Positions 22,240 to 34,488 of a stretch of DNA of 64,000 bases are shown here, in pieces. Every line of letters starts with the position of its first letter. Position 1 is the stretch's first letter. A program made the position numbers and the translations under genes. Source of the DNA: Mangifera indica (taxonomy: Eukaryota > Streptophyta > Magnoliopsida > Sapindales > Anacardiaceae); NCBI RefSeq assembly GCF_011075055.1, contig NC_058154.1:9369620-9433619 (forward strand). The letters run 5' to 3'. The notes beneath the pieces were generated by a model, which was not told where the DNA came from, searched no databases, and worked only from the letters and a program-made list of their open reading frames with translations.

Positions 22240-23773
22240 AATAGTTTGGCCGCTGTCAATCACTAGACTTGTGCCATGAAATAGCCTGTGAATGGTGGGT
22301 TTGGTAAATTTAAACTAGCTGTTGGATTTTGTTTTCTTGTTTTGCATGCATTATCCAGAATCTAAATGCGAGAATTAAGAGGCTTGTTTTTTCAGTAACC
22401 CCATTTACCAGATAAATGCACAAAGATAATAGCATTTACAGATATATTTATGCAAATAATGTTAATGAATATAACAACCGTGCTCCGCATAATATGATTT
22501 AGTTTCTAGTTTTGGACCTAACTCTTGGATTTCACTTTCTGATAATTAAAATTTTGAGTGACAAGTTCAAGGCGTCATTTGGAGTTGAAGTGTGTTTTGA
22601 ACCCACTGGATTGTAGAAACTCATTTGGAGAAATTTGCATTTCAAAGAAAAGTCTAAGCATATACAATAAATGTCATCGATATGTCGATCTATAAAAACT
22701 TACACCTTGAAATATCATCAGGGAATTTGAACTCTTGTTTAGAATTCCTTTTATTCTCTACTCAAACTATTTTTGGGGATTGTTGATGGATATTTTATCC
22801 TGAGAAATGTAGATGGGGACTTCTAGTAGAAAAGTTACACGCTTTTTCATAGGTGGCAATGGTAAATTTTAACTCCTGAGATTCTAATAATCACTTATCA
22901 GATTACCAGTCCTTTTATCATCCTACTGGAGAAATGGATCCCAAGTCAGCCCTTGCATTTTAACAAAAGCTTATAATATTTCTTCCATGCGATTAGAAAT
23001 TAGAGTCCCCTAGCCCTTTCTAAAGTTTGCATTAAAATTATTTTTAAAAATATATGCTTACACTTTTAGGTAGGGTTGAATTTGATTCAAATTTGTTCAA
23101 GTTCGGAAATGATTTTGGTTTGAATAAATCTAAAACGAGCTCAACTTGAACAGACGTGAGCTCAAGCTTGGACATGAGAGTTATATAATATTTTCAAGCT
23201 CAAACTTTAGAGGTGTTTTGCTTGCTAAACTTGTGAGTCGAAAATATTTTGATACAAATTGATCAAAATAATATCGTTTTGATTAATATGCATAAAAACA
23301 ACTTTATTTTAGTTATTTTTGCTTGGCTACAGTAACAAACCAAGCTCAAAACTCGATTTGAGCTTGAATCAGATCTAGCTCTACTTTTAGGTTGTTTTTG
23401 TCACCCAACAAAAATAATCTTATGATGCTTTATTGTATTATTATTAAGATTGTTCACAATGATTATTGAATCTCTTAACATATAGTTATTGACCATTTCA
23501 CCATCAGATAAATTCAATAATCATTATGTTACCAGAAAATTCATGCTTCTTATTGTGTTTATAATGTAACATAATAGCCCAAAAAATAAACAATACCAAG
23601 GCACATATATCAGCTAGCTTTTTTTATTACACAACTTTGAAATTTCATAAACATTTTGAATGCTACCATAATGAAGCACATACATATATGTGCTTACAGC
23701 ATAGCACTCTTAAAACAATAACAGATAAACTCATTCAACAATTATAAATATAGGTGATTATGTTTAGAGGAAA
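22240..23773. other. Spacer between A2 and B1
   Basis: Contains the upstream region of A2 and then a diverged AAACTCGAGCTC-type repeat near 23060-23400. No gene is seen. Homologous to 28090-29484, 34890-36469 and 61165-62695. Confidence 0.5.
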
Positions 23774-24069
23774 TCATGCCATATGGCCAATTCCAGGACT
23801 TGGAACTGATGAATTCAGAACTTTGCCATCCTGGGAAATCTCCACTGTAATCAACTTCTTGTTTGTAGTCAATTTATAATCAAAATTTCCGCCAGGAGGT
23901 TTTTCAGTGCCCTTATCAAATGCACTTAGAATCAAATTCTTCTCCGGAGCAGGGACCTTTATTATCTCCAAGCTCAAGACGCTTCTTCCGTCCAAGGAGG
24001 GTACGTTGAAGATGGTTCTAACAACAATTTTTGCTCAAAGATAAGAGCAGTTTTGCTCAAACAACCCAT
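23774..24069 (-). pseudogene. CEP-like paralogue B1, frame-disrupted in the signal-peptide region
   Basis: The C-terminal frame (23774-23995) keeps a CEP-like pro-region (GRSVLSLEIIKVPAPEKN) and ends SSVPSPGIGH followed by two extra residues (Met-Ala). The only upstream ATG (24069) starts a signal-peptide-like MGCLSKTALIF in another frame. Between them the spacing is 8 nt longer than in B3, so the two halves do not join. The TRIM inserted at 24094 separates the start from the old promoter. The peptide motif itself is intact, so recent loss is likely. An alternative spliced structure cannot be excluded. Confidence 0.6.
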
Positions 24070-24093
24070 GAAAGATAATTTGAAAGAAAATAT

Positions 24094-24661
24094 TGTGATA
24101 CCCTTAGGCAAATCACACATTGACAAAACACGAGAGAGATGCTAGGTCTGTCTATACTTTGTTTGTGCATCTCACATCAGTTAGAGGTGAGAGGATTTGA
24201 TTGATTAAATAGTTTATAAGTTCCTTAAATTGTCAAGACAGAAGCAAAACCATGATAAATTGTATATCTAGAGTGAACAACATTTTGACAGTGGGCCAGT
24301 GGACTAGGGATGTTATAAATGGTATTAGAGTGGCTCTATGTGTTCTCTTGAGTGTTGGTAGGACAAACCTTAGCGAAAATGATAAGTCTCGTAAAGGGGG
24401 GTGTATGTGATACTCTTAAGCAAATCTCATATCGGCAAAACACAGACACAAAAGAGATGTTGGGTTTTTCAGTACTTTATCTATATATCCTACATTAGTT
24501 AAGAGTGGGAGGATTTGATTGGTTAAATAGTCTGTGAGCTGCTCAAATTGTCAAAACGTATTTTGGTTTGCAAAGCCAAGAAGCAAAACTATAATAAATT
24601 GTGTGTCTAAAATTGATAATATCTTGACAATGGGTCAAGTTACTGGACCAGAGATGTTACA
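24094..24661 (+). mobile_element. TRIM (terminal-repeat retrotransposon in miniature), unit 1
   Basis: The 5' LTR (24094-24317, about 224 bp) starts TGTGATACCC and ends GATGTTATA. The 3' LTR (24407-24661, about 255 bp) starts TGTGATACTC and ends GATGTTACA. Between them are only 89 bp: a Met-tRNA primer site TGGTATTAGAG (24320-24330) two bases after the LTR, and a purine tract AAAGGGGGG (24394-24402) just before the 3' LTR. Flanks AATAT (24089-24093) and AATGT (24662-24666) are the target duplication; unit 2 has AATGT on both sides. Total 568 bp without coding capacity, within published TRIM dimensions. It sits about 25 bp upstream of the B1 start codon. Confidence 0.88.
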
Positions 24662-24902
24662 AATGTAGGCAGTACTAATATGAGGGGATTTATATATTTG
24701 CTTATATGCTTTATTCTGACTATATATCATGGAGAAGAAGCCAAAGGGTCAAATTAGTTTGGCTCCAGTCAGTACGCAACTTGATGTGTTTGAAATTGAA
24801 GTAACTTGCTGGAATGTCATTTTGAATGTTGAGTTTGAACTAGGGTTGGATCATAACCGGGCTTGTTCGAGTTTAAGCTAACACGTATATTTAAAATAGA
24901 TA

Positions 24903-25101
24903 ATGAACACTAAGCTGAGGGCTTTTCATGTCTGCTTTTTCTTACAGATTTTATCCTCTTCTATATATTTACATTGCTGCAGGCCACTTGAAATGGAGAA
25001 AAATACTGAAAACTAACAAAAATTTAAGGCATGTAGATTACGGCCACAGTGAGAGTAGTGTTAAATGCGATACACTATTAATCTGATAACCAATCAGCTA
25101 G
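24903..25101 (+). pseudogene. Block C2, decayed copy
   Basis: Homologous to C1. The ATG is present (MNTKLRAFHVCF), but one T is missing in the run after CTTACAG, shifting the frame so that the conserved basic and DYGHSESS segment lies in a different frame. The block is followed by TTCTTATGCAGAAAGTTCAA, as in other modules. Confidence 0.4.
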
Positions 25102-27728
25102 AGTCAAATATTCTTCTTCTTATGCAGAAAGTTCAAGTGACTACGTAAATTATGGGTAATATTTGTGTAAGCTTTCTCTTCAAAGCAGTAGTGCTTTTGG
25201 TAATCCTTTTATATAGATTGCGTGTATGGCTTCACAAGTAGCAAATTAACACTGGTGCAGCCGTTAAAATAACCCGATATAGTGGACACCAGGATGTGTG
25301 TGGGTAAAATAAGCTCAAACAATTTCTCACTTTCCTCTTAAAAATTTTATAAACTGACAAAATCAATCCAAATCATGTGATTATCATATAACCTATAGGG
25401 TTAACAAAATATCTAATTTCACCATGTCTTTGAATCCACAAAATGATGATCTATTTTCTTTTCTTAAATTTTACTGAATAATAACTTTCAATGAGTAAAA
25501 CTATAATATTTGTAAAAATTTTACATTTTGTTTTAGATAGAAAATTTAGAAAATATATGGTAAATTATTTGACACTTCCATCAAAGATGCTGTTTATTCA
25601 AGTTAAATATGTTTAAACTGATGTCGGTGTTTTGTGATTTTTAAACTAACAAATGAAACAATGGAATGCCTATATAATATTAAAATTTTGATCACAAAAA
25701 GCCCCATAGGATTCACAGGTGTTATACATATAAAAAGAGGGTTTTAAGAATCAAACCTATGTTTGGAGGTTCATTCATGTAAAGTTCCCCCCTGAATTCA
25801 TCTTGAACTCTTTCACAACTCTCTACAATGTAGTAGGATCATTACTTGTTCACATAAAAGCAACCATGAACACACGAGTGAATGAAGGTTTGTTAGAGGC
25901 TATGGTGATTGCTAGATTGAATTGGAGAATGGATTGTGGAAGTTTTGACTTTTGAGAGAAAAAAATATTTCTCTCCGTAAAAGAATTTCAGCTGGAATTT
26001 CTCTAAAAACCAGGCTTAAATCCAATGGTCATTTTGTTTTATAATTAAAAGATGTTCCAAATTAAAAAGTAAGCCAGTGATGAGGATTGCCATAGTTGAT
26101 TACAACTGTATATAAGCACTACATGTAATTTTGAATCAATTAAACAAAGAGACAATTTCGATTAATTCATGCAAGGATTTTAGGGCTTTTCCCGATTCTT
26201 TGTTATTTTCACTCACACTCAAACCAATATAAAAACTAAAGTGAAGAAATATATGATTTATGCTGATTCACCCAAAATAGACTTACATCTAACATAATCG
26301 ATATTATTTTAATATCTCCTCATATTTTTCTTCATAATGACTATATTTACTAAAGAATTGTTGTATTACTTATACAAGAAAATGTATTTTAATGTATGAT
26401 TCTTATCCCTAAGAAAAATTTTATTAGGATTCTTATATCTAAGAAAGATCATCAAAAGACTCTTCATGAGTTAAACCTAAACTGTTTATGAGTTTGGGGG
26501 TGTTGTCTTCGCCCCTGTCTATTCATTGGAGAGTGAAACCCTTACTCATTAATCGGGCAACATGACCCCATGTGCATTGCATTTAATAGACTAAATGGTC
26601 ACTGATTCTAACATGAATTGCCATTTCGTACTTGCGAACAAATTGCTTTAGAAGGCCTTCAACCTCAATGTTGGTCTAGGCTTTAGAGAGTATAGAAAAT
26701 TTGGAACCTGTTATGGATTTAGTGTTTAAAATTTTTTTAATGTAAAACCACCCCCAAAGCTCCATCCATGTTATTTTTCTTGTGTTACACTATCGATTCT
26801 ATTAGGTCATACATAATATTTGTATAGTAGGTAGATATTGTAATTGATTTCTATTTTTAGAAGATTTGATGTACTTGTAAACTCTTATTGGATAGCTATT
26901 AAATTAGATAAATGTATGGAGTTAGTTGTACATCGGATATAGTTTCTATGACCCAAAAAGAATATGATAGTGATAAGAATCTTAGGAGAATCATCTCAAA
27001 GTCGTATAAACTATTCACTAGAAGTCTATACTTTCCATTGTGGATGGGCATACTATATATTAAATGATATAAACCTTATAAGAATCAGATTTCAAAAGTT
27101 AGTCATTGAAATTGGATAACTTAAAGTCTTATCAATTTTTGTATTTCTAATATAAGATTCAAGTTCTATATCTTATACTTGAGATAAGGAGCGAATGTTG
27201 CTATTATATATGGTAATTGTATATAAAAGCTGGAAATTACAACTAATACCCACTAAAAAGTAAAGTTTCTGTTGACACAGAACTTGCGTTGGAAAAGACA
27301 AATTCTTTCCACGGAACGACCTTCCCCAACACTTATTTTTAACCTGGAAACTTGCTGGGTTATAATCGTGGGAGATAATGTCTCCCGACGCAAGCTCATC
27401 CCTCTACGCAAAACCTTTGCTGACTTGCATTCATGCCAAACTGACCCATTTTTTGTCTTTTTTACACAACAAATGAAATAACACATATGTAGCTTTAAAA
27501 CAAAATTATTAAACAATACATATTATGATAACACAGATATAAGAATGACATGCATGCCAGACTACAAATATTAGTAAGGTAAATTATGATTGATCCGTTT
27601 GATTTGTGCGTACATGACCCAATGACATAATCACAACAATATTATGTAAGAGGGTTTCCAATTATTGGAAGATATATTTGTTAACCCACAAAATACTTAT
27701 AGATATCTATTTGGGACCAAAAGATAGT
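25102..27728. other. Module 2/3 boundary and downstream flank of A3
   Basis: Non-coding. The segment to about 25620 continues module 2. From 25620 the sequence realigns with the start of module 1 (9477). No gene is seen; open frames at 27253-27516 on both strands overlap each other and correspond to non-coding flank in other modules. Confidence 0.5.
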
Positions 27729-28010
27729 CTAATTGCCGATTCCGGGACTTGGAACCGACTTCAAAATTCGGTCATCCCTGGCAATGTGCTTGCTAATTAT
27801 CAGCCTTTTATTTATACCAACTTTGTAACTTTCACCACTGGGAGAAAATGTAGCAGAGCCCTTTTGAAAGGCAGTTGGAGCTGAATTCTCAACTAAATCG
27901 AGAGGGATGTTCATTTTCTCCATACTCAGGACCTTTCTGCAAGCCAAAGAAGATGTGCAGAAGATAGCAACAGTAAGAAAGGTAAGAGCAATTTTGCGCA
28001 AAAAAGCCAT
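27729..28010 (-). CDS. CEP14: CEP14-like secreted peptide precursor A3, 93 aa
   Basis: An intact 93-codon frame with signal peptide (residues 1 to about 24, ending TSSLACRK, with a cysteine not seen in the other copies), pro-region RKVLSMEKMNIPLDLVENSA, FSPSGESYK and C-terminal DDRILKSVPSPGIGN. This is the copy closest to what I take as the family consensus. The TATA box is intact (complement of 28081-28087), but the W-box has changed: the plus strand reads GGTTAAAAC where the others have GGTCAAAAT. Secretion, processing to a short peptide and receptor recognition are inferred from the CEP family. Confidence 0.75.
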   Translation of the reverse strand: MAFLRKIALTFLTVAIFCTSSLACRKVLSMEKMNIPLDLVENSAPTAFQKGSATFSPSGESYKVGINKRLIISKHIARDDRILKSVPSPGIGN

Positions 28011-28135
28011 GCAAAATGCAATTTTGCAGAGAAAAGAATATTGTCAAGTAATGAGGTGATTTGGCGTTGCGACTCTTGGTTTATATAAGGGAAGAGAGAC
28101 ACAAAGGTTAAAACAGTTTGGCTACAGTCAATCAC

Positions 28136-29484
28136 TAGACGTGTGCCATGAAATAGCCTGTGAATGTTGGGTTAGGTAAATTTAAACTAGCTGTTGGATT
28201 TTGTTTTCTAGTTTTGCATGCATTGTGCTGAACCTGAATCTAAATGTGAGAATTAAGAGGCTTATTTCTTCAGTAACCCCATTTTGCCAGATAAATGCAA
28301 AAAAATTATTTACAGATAAATTTATGTAAATAATGTTAATGAAAATAACAACGGTGCTTCACATAATATGATTTATTTTTTAGTTTTGGACCTAACTTGC
28401 AGGATTTCACTTTTCTAATAGTAAAAATTTTGCTTGACAAGAAAAGTTCCAGGCATCATTTGGAGTTGAGCTGTGGTTTTTAACCCATTGGATTGCAGAA
28501 ACCCATTCGGAGAAATTTTCAATTTAAAGAAAAGTCTAAGCATATATAACAAACATCATCGATAGGTCGATCTATAAGAACTTACACCGGTCATTCTTTG
28601 GTTTCCCGATAGAGATTGTGCGAGAGAATGTCATTCTTGAAATAGTTCCCTAGCCCTTTCAAAAATTTACATTAAAATTGTTCTACAAATGTATGCTTAC
28701 ATGTTTGGTAGGGTGGGATTCAAACCAAGTTTATTTGAGTTTGAAAGGGAGTTTAAAGTAAATGAACCTGAAATATGCTTGACTCAAGAAACTTAAGTTG
28801 AGCTCAAGTTTTAAGGATGTTCGGTTCGCTAAGTTAGCTATCCTTGAAAATTTTAATATGAATAGACTAAAACAACATTGTTTTGATCAATACGAATCAA
28901 AATAACGTTGTTTTAGTTATTTTTTATCCGTTATAATGTCATGTTAAACTCAAAACTCAATTTGAACTAGAATTTAAGTTCCGTTCCCTTCAAGTAAGTC
29001 AAGCTCAAACAACTTTGAGGTAGGTTTGACAATCTCTAACTCGAGCTCGGTTCAATTTGTATTGAATCAAACCTAACCCTACTTTTAGATTGTTTTTGTC
29101 ACCCAACAAAAGTAATTATATGGCGCTTCATTGTATTATTACTAATATTTTTTTCAATCATCACTGAATCTCTTAACACATATTTGTTGACCATTTCACC
29201 ATCAAATCGATTCAATAATCATTCTTTTACCAGAAAATACATGCCTCTTATTGCGTTTAAAATGTAACATAAAAGCCCAAAAAACTAAACAATAGCAAGG
29301 CATATCTAGTGGCTAGCGTATTTTATTACACAACTTGAATACATATATGCGCTAACAACGTAGCACTCTTACTGACTTAATTTATTTTTCAATATAGCAA
29401 CATCAAAATAACACCCTATTAAAACAATAACAGATAAACTTATTCAACAAATTATATATATAAGTGATAATGTTGAGAGGGAAA
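28136..29484. other. Spacer between A3 and B2
   Basis: Non-coding and homologous to 22240-23773. It includes a CTCAAGTT/GAGCTCGG-type degenerate repeat at about 28720-29090. Confidence 0.5.
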
Positions 29485-29758
29485 TCATGCCATATTGCCA
29501 ATCCCAGCACTTAGAACTGATGAATGAAGAACTTTGTCATCCTTGGAAATGTCCATGGTATTCAACCTCTTGTTTGCAGTCAATTTATAATGAAAATTTC
29601 CCCAAGAAGGTGTTTCAGTGCCCTTATCAAATACACGTAGAACCAAATTCTTCTCCAGGGAAGGCACCTTTATTTTCTCCAAGCTCAAGACCCTTCTTCC
29701 TTCCAAAGAGGGTATGTTGAAGAGCAAAGATAAGAGCAGTTTTGCTCAAAGAAGCCAT
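29485..29758 (-). pseudogene. CEP-like paralogue B2, decayed
   Basis: From the ATG at 29758 (MASLSKTALIFAL) the frame runs into a 14-nt deletion relative to B3 and leaves the reading frame of the pro-region (SLEGRRVLSLEKIKVPSLEK). The tail has also decayed: the motif reads V-L-S-A-G-I-G-N and is followed by Met-Ala. Both the signal peptide and the core prolines are affected, so this copy is unlikely to make a peptide. Confidence 0.65.
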
Positions 29759-30053
29759 GAAAGATATTATGAAACAAAATGCAGGCGATACTAAGTACAG
29801 GGAAGATTGTTAAGTAATAAAGTGATTTATACTTGCTTATATGTTTTATTCTGACTATATATCATTGAGAAGAGGCCAAAGGGTCAAATAGTTCGGCTCC
29901 TGCCAGTACGCAACTTGATGTGTTTGAAATTGAAGTAACTTGCTGGTGTGTCATTCTGAATGTTGTGTTTGGTACAATAGAACTAGGATTTGATTCAAAT
30001 TGAGCTTATTCTAATTAAAATTTACATATATATATTTAAAATAGATAATGAAT

Positions 30054-30270
30054 ATGGGAACTAAACTGAGGGCTTTTCATGTCTGCTTCTGCTTACAGAT
30101 TTTTATCCTCTTCTATATATTTACATGGCTGCAGGCCACTTGAAATGGAGAAAATTAGTGAAAACTAATAAATATTTAAGGCATGTAGATTACCGCAACA
30201 GTGAGAGCAGTGTTGTGCAGAAAGTTCAAGTGACAACGGAAATTATGGGTGATATTTGTGTAAGTTTTCT
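30054..30270 (+). pseudogene. Block C3, decayed copy
   Basis: The ATG is kept (MGTKLRAFHVCFCLQIFILF), but the frame ends shortly after. The conserved WRK-VKTNK-LRHVDY segment continues in another frame from an internal ATG near 30133. The segment corresponding to the possible intron (GTTAAAT to TTATGCAG) is largely deleted. Confidence 0.4.
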
Positions 30271-30398
30271 CATGTAACTGACGGGCCCGTTTTACTTGTT
30301 CAATGTATCGACTAACTGTAGAAAACCACTTCAAAGCAGTAGTGCCCTCGGTGATCCATTTATATAGTTGCGTGTATGGCTTTAGAAATAGCAAATTA

Positions 30399-30581
30399 GT
30401 AATACTATATATATAAACAAATTATATAATTTTTTTGTACAATTTTATATGAAACCATTTGAATGAGTGATTTTGAAGCGAGAGAAAAAATAAAAAATCA
30501 TACCATCCAATCATAAGCTATTACCTTAGTTTGTAAATAAAATATTCTATAATTTATTTTTACATATAATTTTATTCATAA
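30399..30581. mobile_element. 183-bp MITE in module 3
   Basis: Flanked by CAAATTA on both sides (30392-30398 and 30582-30588). Module 2 has a single CAAATTA and no insert at the same place, which defines the element ends. The ends are loosely inverted (GTAATACTAT versus GTTATGAATA in reverse). The interior is AT-rich with AATCATACCATCCAATCATA. The 7-bp duplication could also be read as a TTA duplication of Tourist type. Confidence 0.65.
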
Positions 30582-30599
30582 CAAATTAACACTGGTGTA

Positions 30600-31429
30600 G
30601 ATGATAGGAGTTACCTAATTTAGTGGACAACAAAGATTTGGTGGTGAATAAAAGCTCAAACAATATTTTTAAAACTTTCCTCTGATAAGACTTCATACAT
30701 GAACAAAATCAATCTAAATCATATTATATTCATATAACCTATAGGGTTAACAAAATATCTAATTCTACCATGTTTTTGAATCCACACAATGATGATCCAT
30801 TTTGTCTTTTTAAACCTTACTAAATGATGAATTTTAATATGTAAAACTATAATATATTTTAAAATCCTACATTTTGTTTCAAATGGAAAAAATAGCAAGT
30901 ATATAGTAAATAAATTAACCATCCCATCAAAGATATGATAAATCCTAAACCCAGATTAAACCATTTCTAAACTTTTATTGGACTACTCATTTAGTCAACT
31001 TTACAAAATTAAAACTTAATTAATGTTACACACATGGGCTATTATACATATACAAATAGGGTTTTAAGAACCAAGGTTCCTTAAAGTAAAGTTTCATCCA
31101 AATTTACCTCGAACTCTTCCACAACCCTCGACAATGTAGTAAAGACTTTACTCGTCCACATGGAGACAACCACAAACACATAAGAGTATAAAGGTTTGTT
31201 AGAGGCTCTTGTGATGGCTAGATTACCTTGAATTGATGAATGGATTGTGGAAGTTTTGAGAGAAAAAAAATTTTTTCTCTCTATAAAAGAATTTCAGCTA
31301 AAAATTCTCTAAAAACCTAGCTTAAATCCAATGGTATGTTCCAAATTAAAAAATTAAGCCAATGATAAGGATTTCCATAATTGATTACAACTATATATAA
31401 GCGTTTCATTTAATTCTGAATCAATTAAA
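30600..31429. other. Module 3/4 boundary
   Basis: Non-coding. To about 31020 it continues module 3; from about 31030 it realigns with 9580 and 25720 (TATACATATA, AACTCTTCCACAAC). Confidence 0.5.
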
Positions 31430-32382
31430 CAAATACAATAAAAACTGATATTTATTGACCTTTTTTTAAAAGTCACTAAAAAATATGGGAAGTCAAAATA
31501 TTAATAATTTATTTTGACATTTATAATAATTGTCGGTATAAAATAAAAAAATAAAAAATTTATAGTGACTTTATAATAATTGCTGCTATAAAATTGCTTT
31601 CTTATTATATAAGTTAAAAATACTATATTAACATATATTTATGCCTTTTAAATTATTATTATTCAATTATAGAGATAATTTCTTAATTTGATTTATTAAG
31701 AAAATTTGTTTTAAAGAGGAAAATTATTGCTTTATTGAATTCTTTTGAGATATTACTTTAAGGAGAAAAAATATTGTTATAAGAAGAGCACTAAGAGATT
31801 CCAAAAAGTTTGATTTTCTATTGTTAATGAGGTAATTTATTACATTAAAAATGATGTTTTCTCATGATTTATTCAACTAGATTCCGATAAATTTCAATAA
31901 AAAGTTTTATTCTTTTATTTTATAATTTTGATTGGTTACATAAGCTTTAGGGTTTTGTATAGGAGTTAATTGACCAGACTTCATTTTTCTCAAGTTTGAG
32001 TTTTAATTTTATATAACTTCTTTACATTTTAAGGATTTTTTTCTATTATTTGAGATTATTTCTATTATTATTAATTTTCTTTTAGGTTAATGTTATTGTG
32101 GTTTTACAGGATTTTTGATAATAGTTTTCTTTTGCACATTAAATCAAACGGTTTGTTTGCGTACATTAATAGTAACTTGTCTTGTGGCTCTTTTTTTTAT
32201 ATTTATTTTTGTTGATTTTTTTGTTTGATCTTGATTAATCTTTTTTTTAACTTCTTCTTTTTTAAATCTTGGGTAGATCTAAATCTTTATATTTTGATGA
32301 TTTGTATGCATTTTAATATGTTTGATATTGTTTTAAGCATATATATGTGTGTATGTATGTGTGTGTGTGTGTATGTGTGTAT

Positions 32383-32445
<63 letters not shown>

Positions 32446-32824
32446 GGTATGTATATTGAATTATTTCTTTGAGTTACCAGGATCAAAAGATCTATGTTTT
32501 TTCTCATTCATATATTTTTATTTACAAATTCTAATTAACTAACTAAATATATGTTTTAAGTGAACCTAAACTGTCACTTATATTTTTTATATTGTGTAAT
32601 TTTGTTATTTCCAATGAAAATATCATAAATGATTACCACTATATCATCTAACTTTTAGCAATAATTACTTTGTGTTTATACTAACATTACAAATAATTGT
32701 TGTTAAAACTTATAGCGACTAAGGATATGGTGATATTTGTTTATATGTCGGTAAAAATTTTAGTAGCTTTTATAATGCCTCTAAAAGTTCTAAAAAATTT
32801 CATTAAATGATTATTATGTTGTAG
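31430..32824. mobile_element. Non-autonomous CACTA-like (EnSpm) element, ~1.39 kb
   Basis: Modules 1 and 3 read straight through GAATCA(A/G)TTAAA...AAG(A)(C/G)AATTTC, whereas module 4 has this insert between the same words. The right end is ATTATGTTGTAGTG, the complement of the CACTACAAC terminus of CACTA transposons. The left end TACAATAAAAACTGATATTTA is a decayed match. Subterminal words AGTCACTAAAAAATATGG, AGTGACTTTATAATAATTG and TAGCGACTAAGG recur near both ends. The interior has no transposase and holds a GT/TA microsatellite. Confidence 0.7.
32344..32442. repeat. (GT)n-(TA)n compound microsatellite
   Basis: Interrupted TGTG and TATG runs followed by a TA run. The small open frames seen here on both strands are simple-sequence artefacts. 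Confidence 0.9.
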
Positions 32825-34488
32825 TGAAAGAAGCAATTTCAATTCATTTATACAGGGATTCTGGGGCCTTTCTTAGATTCTTTGTCATTTTCTCACACTC
32901 AAACTAATATAAATAGTAAAGAGAAAGAACACAATTTATTTAGTTTACCTAAAACAAAACTTATATTTAGCATAATCAATATGTCAATATCTTCTCATAT
33001 TTCTTTTTATAATAATGAATACATTTATTAATGTATTATTTTATCACATATATATGAGAATATACTTCTACATTTGATTCTTATCTCTAAGAAAAAATCT
33101 ACTAAGATTCTCTTTTTTAAGAACAATCATAAACAGAGTTTTCATGAGTTAAACCTAAATTGCTTATTAGTATCGGGATGCTGCTCCTTATGCCCCTGTT
33201 TATTGACTGGGGAGTGGAGCCCCTATTCACTAACTGAGCAACAAGACCCCATGTACATTGCATTTTATAAATGAAACACTCACTAATTTCAACATAAATT
33301 GCTATTTCGTGCTTGCAAACAAATTAAGGCCTTTAGCCTCAACGTTGGTTAAGGGCTTAGAGAGATTGGTGAATTTGGAACTTAGATTTTAGTTTTTAAA
33401 ATTTTTCAATGTAAAACCACCCACAATGCCCTATCCATGTTATTTTTTTATGTTATTCCATCAATTCTATCAGGTCGTAGATGATATCTGTGTAGTAGGT
33501 AGATATGGTAATTGATTTATTTTCTCAAAGGATCTAATGTGCCTGTAAACTCTTATTGGATGGCTACTGAATTAGATATATGTATCATGTTAATTGTACA
33601 GTGGATATAGTTTCTATGACCCATAAAGTATATGATAGTAATATGAACTTTGAGAGAACTGCATCTTAAAATCTTTGCAATTGGAGAGCTAAAAGTAATA
33701 TAAACCCTATATTAGAAACTCATATTTTCCAATATAGGATTCAAACCTCATACCTTACATTTAGAATATTAACATACTACCACACTCTACTCTAGCTCTC
33801 AGCTAACGCCAAACTCTGATACCAAATAATATGAATCTTTGAAAACCATATCTCAAAAGCTAGTGGTAAGATTAGAGGACCCAAAGTTATATAAACACAA
33901 CTTCGTTGTAAGATTCAAATCTCATACATTGCATTTAGAATCCTAACATATAAAAAAGAGCATATGTTGTTATTATATATGGTGATTATATATAGAAGCT
34001 TGAAATTACAACTAATACCACTAAAAATAAGGTTTCTGTTGACATAGAACTTGGGTTGGAATAGACAATAGGGAACGACCTTCCCCATCACTTACTTTTA
34101 TCCAGAAAACTTGTTGGGTTATAATCATCGATGCAACCTCATCCCTCGACACTAAACATTTGCTGACATGCATTCACACCAAACTGACTGAATCTTTTAT
34201 TTTGACATTGTAAATTGAAATAAAACATATGTAGCATTAAAACAAACTTATTAAGCAATACATCTATTGGTGAGATAGTATGTATGACAACATAGATATA
34301 AGAATAACATGCCAGACTACAATACTAGTAACTTGAATTATTATTGATCCGTTTGGTTTGTGCATACATGACAATGACACAATAACACAATTACAAGAAT
34401 ATTATTTAAGAGGGCTTCCATTTATTGGAAGACATATTTATTAACCCAAAATATACTCATAGATATCTATTTGGGAGGAAAACATAGT
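32825..34488. other. Module 4 downstream flank of A4
   Basis: Non-coding and homologous to 10000-11590 and 26150-27728. A partly duplicated stretch near 33780-33960 repeats a TGAATCTTTGA...ATCTCAAAAG theme. Confidence 0.5.

Noticed and set aside
27253..27516. 87-codon minus-strand and 69-codon plus-strand frames
   Set aside because: They lie in the non-coding module flank and are not kept open in modules 1, 2 or 4.
32225..32507. Open frames on both strands rich in Cys-Val and His-Thr repeats
   Set aside because: They are translations of the GT/TA microsatellite within the CACTA-like element, not genes.
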